The notes beneath the pieces were generated by a model. The model was not told the origin of the DNA, did not search any database, and was given only the letters and a program-made list of their open reading frames with translations. 39,228 nt of DNA. Source: Sulfuricurvum sp. (GTDB lineage Bacteria > Campylobacterota > Campylobacteria > Campylobacterales > Sulfurimonadaceae). The first letter of the stretch is position 1; each line of letters opens with the position of its first letter. Positions 1 through 9,303 of the stretch are shown here, one piece after another. The stretch spans positions 1-39,228 of the forward strand of contig NZ_JAHFAQ010000004.1 of the NCBI RefSeq assembly GCF_023250475.1. Direction: 5' to 3'. Made by a program: the position numbers and the translations under genes.

Positions 1-693
1 AATGACGGACTTTTCCGTATTTCTCATCGGCTCAAAAATATTTATCCCTTCAGCACCCCTATCGGTGTCAATATCGGAAAAAATAAAATCACCCCGGATG
101 ATAAAGCGATCAAAGATTACACAACCCTGATCAAAGCGCTCCATGAGTATGCCGATTACATGGTTATCAATATCTCATCTCCCAATACACCGGGCTTGCG
201 CAATCTCCAGAACGAAGCGTTTATCAGCCAGCTCTTCGCCGAAGCAAAAGCCCTGACAAACAAACCTATTTTGCTCAAAATCGCCCCCGATATGAGCGAA
301 GATCAAGCCGTAGCCCTCTGTGTCCATGCCGTAGAGAGCGGAGCCGACGGAATTATTGCAACCAACACGACCATCGATTATTCCCTCGTTAGCGAACCGG
401 AAGATATGGGCGGGCTCAGCGGTGAAGTACTGCGCGAGCGAAGCTTCTATATTTTCGATGCGATTGCACGCGAACTCTACGGTAAAACTACCCTCATCAG
501 TGTCGGCGGAATCAGTACTCCCGAAGAGGCGTACCGCCGTATCCGTGCGGGTGCGTCACTCGTCCAAATCTACACCTCGCTGATTTTCAAAGGTCCCGAA
601 GTCGTTGAAGAGATCAACAGCGGACTGATTGATCTTTTGACATCGGACGGCTTTACCTCTATTACTGATGCGATCGGCGCAGATCGGCGATGA
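1..693 (+). CDS. pyrD: Dihydroorotate dehydrogenase (quinone-type), 5' truncated by window edge
   Basis: Frame 1 is open from base 1 ([29 protein letters not shown]...) into the listed ORF; motifs [68 protein letters not shown] are typical of class 2 DHODH. Confidence 0.95.
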   Translation, partial: NDGLFRISHRLKNIYPFSTPIGVNIGKNKITPDDKAIKDYTTLIKALHEYADYMVINISSPNTPGLRNLQNEAFISQLFAEAKALTNKPILLKIAPDMSEDQAVALCVHAVESGADGIIATNTTIDYSLVSEPEDMGGLSGEVLRERSFYIFDAIARELYGKTTLISVGGISTPEEAYRRIRAGASLVQIYTSLIFKGPEVVEEINSGLIDLLTSDGFTSITDAIGADRR

Positions 694-1991
694 AAATCCT
701 CGCTGCTACAATTTTGAGTTTAGGAACCCTTATGGCCTCATCACTGCCTCACTACGAAACCCAAACACTCTCCAACGGATTGCAAGTCGTTGCTATCCCG
801 ATGGATAACGGTTCACAGGTTATCTCCACCGATATTTTCTATAAAGTAGGAAGCCGCAATGAAGTGATGGGGAAAAGCGGCATCGCCCATATGCTCGAAC
901 ACATGAACTTCAAATCAACCAAAAACCTCAAAGCGGGTGAATTTGACGAAGAGGTCAAAAGCATCGGAGGGATGAATAACGCTTCAACCGGATTTGACTT
1001 TACCCACTATTACATCAAATCAAGTTCTGAAAATCTTCCGAAATCGCTCACACTCTTTGCGGAACTGATGCAAAACTTGAACCTAAAAGACGACGAGTTT
1101 CAACCTGAGCGCAATGTTGTTGCCGAAGAGCGCCGATGGAGAACCGACAACAATCCGATGGGGTATCTCTATTTCCGCCTCTTTAACAGCGCCTATGTCT
1201 ATCATCCGTATCACTGGACGCCGATAGGATTTATGAACGATATTCAAACATGGTCATTGAACGATATCCGAACCTTCCATGAGACTTATTATCAACCCTC
1301 TAATGCAATTTTGGTCGTTACGGGCGACATAAAAGCGGAAAAAGTTTTTGAAGAGGCGCAAAAACATTTCGGAGCGGTTCCCAATACACTCGCTATCCCG
1401 ACGGTCAAAACAGCCGAGCCCGAACAAGACGGCGCACGACGTGTCATCGTAAACAAAGAGAGCGAAGTGGAGATGCTGGCAATCTCGTTTCCGATCCCAA
1501 ATTTTCAGCATCCCGATCAGCCGAAGATCTCTGCCCTCAGTGAATTGCTCAGTTCCGGTAAAAGTTCGCGTTTAAGCCGTCTTTTGGTGGATGAAAAGCG
1601 TCTCGTCAATCAAATTTATGCCTACAATATGGAAAATATTGATCCGGGGATCTTTTTATTTTTAGCGGTCTGCAATAACGGGGTCAAAGCCGAAGAGGTG
1701 GAAAAAGAGATTTGGAATGTGATCCATAGTCTCCAAAACACTCCGGTGGAAAAAGCCGAATTGGATAAGGTCAAAATCAATACCAAAGCCGACTTTATCT
1801 ACTCATTGGAGAGTTCAACATCGGTTGCCGAGCTGTTCGGAAGTTACCTTGCCCGCGGTGATGTTACTCCGCTAATGAACTATGAAAAAACGATCGAAGG
1901 ACTCAAACCCGATGAAATTCAAGCGGTTGCAAAAGAGTACCTTATCCTTGAAAAATCCACCACGCTAATCCTACGAAAAGGCCAAAAATGA
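690..1991 (+). CDS. M16 family zinc metallopeptidase (PqqL/insulinase-like), secreted
   Basis: Signal-peptide-like N terminus; HxxEH motif (HMLEHMNFKST); overlaps pyrD stop by 4 nt. Confidence 0.92.
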   Translation: MKILAATILSLGTLMASSLPHYETQTLSNGLQVVAIPMDNGSQVISTDIFYKVGSRNEVMGKSGIAHMLEHMNFKSTKNLKAGEFDEEVKSIGGMNNASTGFDFTHYYIKSSSENLPKSLTLFAELMQNLNLKDDEFQPERNVVAEERRWRTDNNPMGYLYFRLFNSAYVYHPYHWTPIGFMNDIQTWSLNDIRTFHETYYQPSNAILVVTGDIKAEKVFEEAQKHFGAVPNTLAIPTVKTAEPEQDGARRVIVNKESEVEMLAISFPIPNFQHPDQPKISALSELLSSGKSSRLSRLLVDEKRLVNQIYAYNMENIDPGIFLFLAVCNNGVKAEEVEKEIWNVIHSLQNTPVEKAELDKVKINTKADFIYSLESSTSVAELFGSYLARGDVTPLMNYEKTIEGLKPDEIQAVAKEYLILEKSTTLILRKGQK

Positions 1992-2881
1992 ATCTCGTAA
2001 CAGGCTCAACAACCGCCCTCATAACCCCCTTTAAACACGGGAAACTGGATGAACAAAAATACGCTGAACTGATACAAAGACAGATTAACAACGGAATTGA
2101 TGCGGTTTGCCCGGTCGGAACGACAGGTGAGAGTGCTACGCTCACGTATGAAGAAGACCGTATCTGTATGGAGATTGCGGTAGCGGTATGCAAGGGAACT
2201 TCTACCAAAGTCCTCGCCGGTGCGGGAAGCAACTCGACCGCCGAAGCGATCGAAGCGGCAAAAACGGCGCAGGCTTGTGGAGTCGATGCAATATTCTCTG
2301 TTGCACCGTACTACAATAAACCTTCCCAAGAGGGACTTTACCAACATTATAAAGCGATTGCCGAGTCGGTTCCCGAGCTCCCGTTCATGCTCTATAATGT
2401 CCCGGGGCGTACCGTCGTGGATATCAGTGCCGATACCGTTATCCGTCTATTTGATGATGTAAAAAACATTTACGGGATCAAAGAAGCCACAGGAAGCATC
2501 GAGCGCTCTATCGAGCTCCTCTCTCGCCGACCTGAACTTAAAGTCTTCAGCGGTGATGACGCAATCGACTACGCTATTCTTGCCAATGGGGGAGCCGGTA
2601 TCACCTCGGTTACTTCAAACCTCTTGCCGGATTTAAAAGCCCAATTGGTTGCCAAAGCGCTAAGCGGCGATTTGAGTGGTTCAAAAGCATTGAACGATGC
2701 GCTTTTCCCGATCAACAAAGCCCTCTTTTTAGAATCCAATCCGGTAATGATCAAAGCGGCGATGTTCATTGCGGGGCTGATCGATACATTAGAATACCGA
2801 CTCCCTCTCGTCGCCCCGAGTGCTGAGAATCTTAAACGGCTTGAATCCGTCATGCAAAACTATACTATCCAAGGAGCTTAA
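1988..2881 (+). CDS. dapA: 4-hydroxy-tetrahydrodipicolinate synthase
   Basis: GSTTALITPF, PVGTTGESATLTYEE, YYNKPSQEGLYQHYKAIAE, YNVPGRT, GIKEATGS motifs. Confidence 0.97.
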   Translation: MNLVTGSTTALITPFKHGKLDEQKYAELIQRQINNGIDAVCPVGTTGESATLTYEEDRICMEIAVAVCKGTSTKVLAGAGSNSTAEAIEAAKTAQACGVDAIFSVAPYYNKPSQEGLYQHYKAIAESVPELPFMLYNVPGRTVVDISADTVIRLFDDVKNIYGIKEATGSIERSIELLSRRPELKVFSGDDAIDYAILANGGAGITSVTSNLLPDLKAQLVAKALSGDLSGSKALNDALFPINKALFLESNPVMIKAAMFIAGLIDTLEYRLPLVAPSAENLKRLESVMQNYTIQGA

Positions 2882-2882
2882 T

Positions 2883-3656
2883 TTGTCAATGCAAGGAAAA
2901 ACACTACTCATCAGCGGCGGCACACGCGGAATCGGAAAAGCGATTGTTTACGCGTTCGCAGCACAAGGGTGTAACGTCGCTTTCACCTATAACTCTAATG
3001 CAGAGATCGCTCAAGAGATCGCAGGTGACGTTGAGAAAAACCACGGAGTCAAATGCCGAGGGTATGCTCTGAATATTTTAGAGCCCGATGAGTACAAAGA
3101 GGTTTATACTAAATTTGATGAAGATTTCGACCGTCTCGACTTTTTTATCTCCAACGCCATCATCTCAGGACGCGCAGTAGTCGGCGGATTCGGGCCGTTT
3201 ATGCGCCTCAAACCTAAAGGGTTGAATAATATCTATACCGCAACCGTAGACGCCTTTGTCGTCGGCGCGCAAGAAGCGGCCAAACGGATGGAAAAAGTAG
3301 GCGGAGGTTCAATCATTTCGATGAGTTCAACCGGCAATCTCGTCTATACCCCAAACTATGCGGGTCACGGAACCAATAAAGCAGCCGTCGAAGCAATGGT
3401 GCGCTACGCGGCAGCGGAACTGGGTGAAAAAGGGATCCGTGTCAATGCCGTCAGCGGCGGACCGATCGATACCGATGCGCTCAAAGCGTTCCCCAATTAC
3501 GAAGAGGTAAAAGGTGAAGTGATCAAACGCTCACCGCTCAGCCGTATGGGAGAAGCGGAAGATTTGACGGGGGCTTGTATGTTCCTCTGCGGAAACGGTT
3601 CACCATGGCTTACCGGACAAACCATCGTCGTCGACGGCGGGACTACGTTTCAGTAA
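2883..3656 (+). CDS. SDR-family oxidoreductase, enoyl-ACP reductase-like (FabL/FabI type)
   Basis: GGTRGIGKA nucleotide-binding motif; Y-x6-K catalytic spacing (YAGHGTNK) as in enoyl-ACP reductases rather than classical Y-x3-K; C-terminal LTGQTIVVDGG. Start probably TTG 2883 or ATG 2889; the listed ORF start at 2820 overlaps dapA. Confidence 0.85.
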   Translation: MSMQGKTLLISGGTRGIGKAIVYAFAAQGCNVAFTYNSNAEIAQEIAGDVEKNHGVKCRGYALNILEPDEYKEVYTKFDEDFDRLDFFISNAIISGRAVVGGFGPFMRLKPKGLNNIYTATVDAFVVGAQEAAKRMEKVGGGSIISMSSTGNLVYTPNYAGHGTNKAAVEAMVRYAAAELGEKGIRVNAVSGGPIDTDALKAFPNYEEVKGEVIKRSPLSRMGEAEDLTGACMFLCGNGSPWLTGQTIVVDGGTTFQ

Positions 3657-3664
3657 ATTGGAAC

Positions 3665-3710
3665 GCTTCGGAAATAAAATTCCCGAAGCTACACGCGCAG
3701 CTTAGCGCGT
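3665..3710. other. Two adjacent intergenic hairpins between SDR gene and pgsA
   Basis: GCTTCGG(3665-3671)/CCGAAGC(3683-3689) and ACGCGC(3693-3698)/GCGCGT(3705-3710), followed by TTTAAAAAA. Confidence 0.5.
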
Positions 3711-3738
3711 TTAAAAAACCGAAACCTAAAAGGCTAAC

Positions 3739-4296
3739 TTGGTGTTTAACCTTCCCAATCTACTTGCATTTTCGCGCCTTCTCATCGCTCCGGTGATGTT
3801 TTGGATCATTCTAAACCCTCAGCTCTTTACCGATATGGGATGGCACGTTAGCTGGAGCTATTACGCAGCCTCACTCCTGTTTGTCATTGCTAGCGTTACC
3901 GACTTTTTTGACGGGTACATCGCCCGTGAACTCGATCAAATCACGATTATCGGTCAAATTCTCGACCCGTTAGCCGATAAAATGCTCACCCTTGCCGCTT
4001 TTCTCGGTCTCATGATGAGCGGTGCCGCTTCGGCATGGGCCATCTATATCATCATCGTCCGTGAACTTTTCATCACCGGACTTCGTACTCTTTCACTCTC
4101 GGAGGGGATCGATATCAGCGCTTCATGGGCGGGAAAAGTCAAAACCGTCGCACAGATGATCGCTATCGGATTTTTGCTGATGCACTGGCCTTTCGGTGAC
4201 CTATTGCTCTGGATTGCTGTCGCATTGACCGTATATTCGGGAGCTGAATACCTTGTAGGCTTCAGCAAAGCCTACCGAAATCGAGGTGCCGTATGA
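3739..4296 (+). CDS. pgsA: CDP-diacylglycerol--glycerol-3-phosphate 3-phosphatidyltransferase
   Basis: CDP-alcohol phosphotransferase motif DFFDGYIARELDQITIIGQILDPLADK; N-terminal NLPNLLAFSRLLIAP. Start is TTG 3739 or GTG 3742. Confidence 0.95.
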   Translation: MVFNLPNLLAFSRLLIAPVMFWIILNPQLFTDMGWHVSWSYYAASLLFVIASVTDFFDGYIARELDQITIIGQILDPLADKMLTLAAFLGLMMSGAASAWAIYIIIVRELFITGLRTLSLSEGIDISASWAGKVKTVAQMIAIGFLLMHWPFGDLLLWIAVALTVYSGAEYLVGFSKAYRNRGAV

Positions 4297-5345
4297 GTTG
4301 GTTAGTCGCGCTCCTTGTCCTCTCGGCCCTTATTTTTTTCCATGAACTCGGTCATTACACGGCCGCACGGCTATTGGGTGTTTACGTCGAAGTATTCAGT
4401 ATCGGATTCGGAAAAAAACTTGCCTCTTTTCGTTGGCTGAATACCCAATGGCAGATTTCGGCGATTCCGCTGGGGGGCTATGTCAAAATGAAAGGGCAGG
4501 ATGATCTCGATCCCACAGCCCTCAGCAGTGATAAAGACAGCTACAATAGTAAAAAACCGTGGCAGCGAATCATCATTCTGGTATCAGGTCCGCTGGCTAA
4601 TTTTGTATTGGCTTGGTTTTTGTTCTATGCCATCGCCTTAGGTGGACCACAAGCACTCTCCCCCGTAATCGGCAATGTTCTTCATGAATCTCCGGCACAT
4701 GCCGCAGGACTTCAAAAAGGGGATACCGTCCTCTCCATCAACGGAGAAAGCATTAGTGAATGGAACAATCTCTCCGATGCCGTCAAAGCATCTGTCGGAC
4801 CGCTGACATTTCGCGTTGAGAGAACGAACCGTGTCCATATTTTTATCGTTAATCCTAAAATAACCGAGACACAAAATATTTTCAAAGAGACAGTCCAACA
4901 ACGGATGATCGGTATTGCTCCCGCAGGTATTACCCACACATTGCAGCTCACTCCGATATCAGCGCTGAGCTATGCGACAGAGGAGACCTATACCTCCTCT
5001 CTTCTTATTTTCCAAAGTGTTCAAAAACTTCTTACCGGTATCGTCCCCGCCAAAGAGGTCGGCGGCGTGGTCAGCATTACCAAGATTACTGCCGATGCGG
5101 CAGAGTACGGATGGATGAGTTTGTTCTTTTTCTCAGCACTCATCTCGGTTAACCTCGGCGTCCTTAATCTTCTCCCGATCCCTGCACTTGACGGTGGACA
5201 CATTATGTTCAACCTCTATGAGATGATCCGACGCAAAGCACCGAGCGAAGCGGTGATAACCCAGCTTACCATCGGCGGATGGATATTCCTGTTCGGACTT
5301 ATGAGTTTGGGGCTTTATAACGATATAACGAGGTTAATGCAATGA
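4293..5345 (+). CDS. rseP: RIP site-2 metalloprotease RseP
   Basis: HELGH (FFHELGHYTAARLLGV), PDZ segment, NLLPIPALDGGHIMFNLYEMIR. Confidence 0.95.
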   Translation: MSWLVALLVLSALIFFHELGHYTAARLLGVYVEVFSIGFGKKLASFRWLNTQWQISAIPLGGYVKMKGQDDLDPTALSSDKDSYNSKKPWQRIIILVSGPLANFVLAWFLFYAIALGGPQALSPVIGNVLHESPAHAAGLQKGDTVLSINGESISEWNNLSDAVKASVGPLTFRVERTNRVHIFIVNPKITETQNIFKETVQQRMIGIAPAGITHTLQLTPISALSYATEETYTSSLLIFQSVQKLLTGIVPAKEVGGVVSITKITADAAEYGWMSLFFFSALISVNLGVLNLLPIPALDGGHIMFNLYEMIRRKAPSEAVITQLTIGGWIFLFGLMSLGLYNDITRLMQ

Positions 5346-6016
5346 CCACACTAGAGCATAAACGCTATTTTGACGGTATCATCGAGCGGGTAGAAAAAGC
5401 CCGTTTACGTGTCAGCGATCATCACATCGTAAAAATTGTTGCGGCAAGCAAATACGTCGATGCGGAAGCAATCAAATCCCTTTATGCGATCGGGCAGCGG
5501 GCATTCGGTGAGAACAAGATTCAAGATCTCATCACCAAAAGTGAACAGTTGGATGATCTGCCGATCGAATGGCATTTCATCGGGACCTTGCAAAAGAATA
5601 AGATCAACCATCTCCTAAACGTCCGTCCCCATCTGCTCCATTCGATCGATTCTCTCGAACTTGCCCATGCCCTCAATGATCGGTTGGAACGAGACGGTAC
5701 GACATTACGGGCTTTGGTTCAAATCAATTCCGCCTATGAAGCGTCTAAAAGCGGTTTTCTCCCCGAAGAGATCAGCGAAAAATACAGCCAAATACTCGAA
5801 GAGTGCCCGAGACTCCATCTTCAAGGGGTCATGAGTATCGGCGCTCACGTCGATGACCCGACGATTATCCGTAATAGTTTTGAGACAACCCGCCGTATTT
5901 TTGAAACTCTTCCGAAAGCAACGGTTTGTTCTATGGGGATGAGCAGTGATTTTGAACTTGCCATCGAATGCGGTTCGACTATGATACGATTGGGATCAAT
6001 TCTCTTCCCTAAATAG
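5342..6016 (+). CDS. YggS/PLPBP family pyridoxal-phosphate homeostasis protein
   Basis: VAASKYVDAEAIKSLYAIGQRAFGENKIQDL, WHFIGTLQKNK, SMGMSSDFELAIECGSTMIRLGS motifs. Confidence 0.93.
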   Translation: MTTLEHKRYFDGIIERVEKARLRVSDHHIVKIVAASKYVDAEAIKSLYAIGQRAFGENKIQDLITKSEQLDDLPIEWHFIGTLQKNKINHLLNVRPHLLHSIDSLELAHALNDRLERDGTTLRALVQINSAYEASKSGFLPEEISEKYSQILEECPRLHLQGVMSIGAHVDDPTIIRNSFETTRRIFETLPKATVCSMGMSSDFELAIECGSTMIRLGSILFPK

Positions 6017-6045
6017 TTTTGTTATTAACTATTTATAATTTTTTT
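6011..6045 (+). terminator. AT-rich hairpin with T-tract after yggS
   Basis: AAATAGTT(6011-6018)/AACTATTT(6027-6034) followed by ATAATTTTTTT; weak stem (AT-rich) but correct geometry. Confidence 0.5.
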
Positions 6046-6109
6046 GTGACAAATTCTTTTCTCCTATGCTATAATCGTATCTCATGGATATCGCAAAAAA
6101 AGGGAAAGA

Positions 6110-8320
6110 GTGAATAAAATAAAAGTACGTGCTACTCTTTTTTCCCTTGCGCTTGTCATCTTGCTTATTGCGATCTTTATTGTCACCATTATTCAAGATA
6201 AAAAACATGTTTTGGATGAAAAAACATCCGCCCACCGTGCACTTTTGCGTAACTCTTTTGATTTGGCAATGCTAGACACCCAAAAAGGGCTGAGTGAACT
6301 TGCCTGTCAAATTGCGGGAAACCGTGACATTGTTGATGCGTTTGCAGCACGTGATCGGGAAAAGCTCTATCAACTGACGATCCCGTATTTTAAAGAGGCG
6401 AAACATCGCGGTGAAGTCGATATGAGCGGTTTCATCGGTGCTGACGGCACCCATTTTCTCCGGCTTCAAGACCCGAAGAAATACGGAGATAATATTCTCA
6501 AAAAACGTCCGGTCTTAGCGTATGCCATTAATAACCGAAAAATTGTTACCACTTTGGATGTTACGATTTACGATGTCTCCGTCGTCACGATTGTCCCGAT
6601 CTTTAAAAATAAAACGTTTATCGGTATTATCCAAACCGTTGCCAAAATCGACCGTGTCCAAAAACGTCTAGATGCCCATTCAGGGATTAAGAGCGCCATA
6701 GCCTTTGATACCCAAAAGCTTAAAATCTTACTTCCGAATTCTAAAAATATTGCGTATCAGGGATATTCTATTGTCTCTTCCAATAATCCTTTGTTTGAAC
6801 ATCTGCCCGCAACATTCACGTTTAACAAGAGTAACCGATACACTATAGACGCACGCGACTATGTTATTGCATCGCGACCGTTAACCAACTATAAAAATGA
6901 GCTCATCGCCATGATGACGTGCGCGTTTGACATTACCGAAGATGTTGCTGAATACAAAATAGAAATCCGAAATCTTATACTGATAAGTCTTATTTTAGTG
7001 ACGGTAATGGCTGCCATTTTGCATTACGGATTTCGTATTCTTATCCGTCGCATTGAACGTGATACCCAGCTCACCAAAGAACTAAATCAAAAACTTGAGC
7101 ATCAGCTCCATACCGATTATCTCACTTCCCTCCCCAACCGAAATGCCCTTATTCGAGATATCCGAACCAACCGTTTTTACGCACTCATCCTCTTGAATAT
7201 CGATAATTTTAAAGAAATTAACGATTTTTACGGTCATGCGATCGGAGACGAAACCCTCCTTGCATTGGCAAAATCGATCCAAGAAGCGATTCATAATCTG
7301 CCGATGCAGCTCTATAAAATGCCCTCCGATGAATATGCCATTACCTTAAGCCAACCGATGAATTCGGCTCAATTAGAAGCTGCCCGCCTCTCCATCGTCA
7401 ATTATCTGCAAGCTCAGTATTATGATCTTCAAGGTGCGAGTATCTTCGTCACACTCACAATGGGGATGGACGTTGCCCGAAGCCGCAAAAGTAATATCAT
7501 CGATCTTCTCGCCAATGCCGACATGGCGTTGAAATCGGCTAAAAAACGGCGTCTTAGCTATCAGCTGTACGATGAAACCATGCAAATTAGACAAGAGTAT
7601 CAACATAATATTTTATGGAGCAAAAAACTCAAAGAAGCGATTGAAGAAAAACAATTTTGCCTCCATTACCAACCGATATTCGATGCTAACACTGGTCATA
7701 TCGTTGAGCATGAAGCGCTTATCCGTATGATTGACAACAATGGTGAAATTGTCTCTCCGGGATACTTTCTCCCCGCCGCACGACAATCGCGTCTTTATCC
7801 GCTCCTCTCTCAATTCGTCATTAATGAAGTATTTACGATGTTGGAGACGACAACCCATACCTATTCGATCAATCTTTCGGTCGATGATATTTTTGATAAA
7901 CCGACGAAAGAGCTATTGATCCAAAAATTACGAGCTTCCTCTCATACAAATCGGCTTATCTTTGAGCTTTTAGAGAGTGAAGGGATTGAAAATTATCCGG
8001 AAGTCTCTGCTTTTATCAGCGAAGTGAAACAATTCGGATGCCGTATTGCCATCGATGACTTCGGTACCGGATATTCCAACTTTGCCCATATTATCAAACT
8101 CGATGTTGATATTCTTAAAATTGACGGCTCACTGATCCGCAATATCGATACCGATACCAATGCGCAAACTATCTTGATCGCTATTACCGAATTTTCAAAA
8201 CATTTGGGATTGCATACGGTAGCAGAGTTTGTCCACTCCGAAGCGGTCTACAACAAATGCAGAGAGTTGGGAATTGATTATTTGCAAGGGTACTATTTGG
8301 GAGAGCCTAAGCCCCTCTAA
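6110..8320 (+). CDS. Membrane sensor protein with periplasmic Cache-like domain, degenerate GGDEF and EAL domains
   Basis: GTG start after AAAGGGAAAG; TM1 (LFSLALVILLIAIFIVTII), TM2 (LILISLILVTVMAAILHYGF); GGDEF site reads MPSDEY; EAL-domain motifs HEALIR, DDFGTGYS, KIDGSLI, AEFV, QGYYLG present. Confidence 0.93.
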   Translation: MNKIKVRATLFSLALVILLIAIFIVTIIQDKKHVLDEKTSAHRALLRNSFDLAMLDTQKGLSELACQIAGNRDIVDAFAARDREKLYQLTIPYFKEAKHRGEVDMSGFIGADGTHFLRLQDPKKYGDNILKKRPVLAYAINNRKIVTTLDVTIYDVSVVTIVPIFKNKTFIGIIQTVAKIDRVQKRLDAHSGIKSAIAFDTQKLKILLPNSKNIAYQGYSIVSSNNPLFEHLPATFTFNKSNRYTIDARDYVIASRPLTNYKNELIAMMTCAFDITEDVAEYKIEIRNLILISLILVTVMAAILHYGFRILIRRIERDTQLTKELNQKLEHQLHTDYLTSLPNRNALIRDIRTNRFYALILLNIDNFKEINDFYGHAIGDETLLALAKSIQEAIHNLPMQLYKMPSDEYAITLSQPMNSAQLEAARLSIVNYLQAQYYDLQGASIFVTLTMGMDVARSRKSNIIDLLANADMALKSAKKRRLSYQLYDETMQIRQEYQHNILWSKKLKEAIEEKQFCLHYQPIFDANTGHIVEHEALIRMIDNNGEIVSPGYFLPAARQSRLYPLLSQFVINEVFTMLETTTHTYSINLSVDDIFDKPTKELLIQKLRASSHTNRLIFELLESEGIENYPEVSAFISEVKQFGCRIAIDDFGTGYSNFAHIIKLDVDILKIDGSLIRNIDTDTNAQTILIAITEFSKHLGLHTVAEFVHSEAVYNKCRELGIDYLQGYYLGEPKPL

Positions 8321-9303
8321 GAGGAGATACTAAAGCGAAACCCTTTGCGCGGCCCCTCACAGAGGGCTATCTCTCCGCCGTGAGATTCTACAATGTTCTT
8401 GGAGAGAACCAGTCCTAAACCGTTACCCCGCTCTTTCGTACTTTTAAACGCTTCGAAAAGCCACTTTTTATTCTCGATAGCGATTCCGCTGTCATAGATC
8501 TCAAAAACATGATAGTCTCCCTCTCTCATGTGGTGGATCTCAATTTTCCCTTCGTCCTCTTCATCCAGTTCAATCGCATCGATAGCATTGAACACAAAAT
8601 TGGTAAAAAGCATGGTCAATAAATCCAAATCGCCGAAAAGTTCAAAATCCTCTTCGGGAAAATCAAACTCGATAGGCTTGGCATAACTGTAATACCCGAT
8701 AGCGCTCGTAAGCGCCTCGCGAATCTGCCACCACCGAAGAGCATTCTTTTGGGCGCTTACCCCTTTGGAGAACATCAGAGTCGCTTTGATGATCCGCTCA
8801 ATCCGGTAAAGCGACTTTTGGATCTCGGTCACAATCGGTTTATTCTCCTCTTTGACCCGTTTCATCAATGTAGAAGCTAGAAGGGCGATGGAGCCGATCG
8901 GATTACGGATTTCGTGTGATAAATGTGCCGCCATCTGCCCCATCGTAGCGAGATTTTCTTTCCGTTTTTGTTCGGTAATATCGGTAGCACTTAATAGCCG
9001 TTTTTCGTTGTGTTGAGCCGATTTGATAAGATAGGAACGTTCTTTAAATGTCATTTCATAGTCTTCATCGTCCAAATGAAGGGCATCGAAAAGTTTCCCC
9101 AGCGCTTTTCCCTGAGAGTTTTGCAAAAAGATGGAGCCGTCCGTTTCAACGATCCAAATGGCATTAGGGAGGAATTCGATTACCTGTTCGATCGTCGACT
9201 GCAGATGCGCATACGATTGACGAAGTGCGACATACTCCTCTTCAACCTTGTAGGTTTGATCGATAAGGGCTTTAAGTTCAGCGGGGGAGATCATCTCCGT
9301 CAT
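8317..9303 (-). CDS. Sensor histidine kinase, soluble PAS-type (FlgS-like)
   Basis: HLSHEIRNPIGSIALLAS H-box, NFVFNAIDAIE N-box, STKERGNGLGLVLSKNIVESHGG G-box; no TM segment; resembles Campylobacterota flagellar NtrB-type kinase. Confidence 0.85.
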   Translation of the reverse strand: MTEMISPAELKALIDQTYKVEEEYVALRQSYAHLQSTIEQVIEFLPNAIWIVETDGSIFLQNSQGKALGKLFDALHLDDEDYEMTFKERSYLIKSAQHNEKRLLSATDITEQKRKENLATMGQMAAHLSHEIRNPIGSIALLASTLMKRVKEENKPIVTEIQKSLYRIERIIKATLMFSKGVSAQKNALRWWQIREALTSAIGYYSYAKPIEFDFPEEDFELFGDLDLLTMLFTNFVFNAIDAIELDEEDEGKIEIHHMREGDYHVFEIYDSGIAIENKKWLFEAFKSTKERGNGLGLVLSKNIVESHGGEIALCEGPRKGFRFSISS

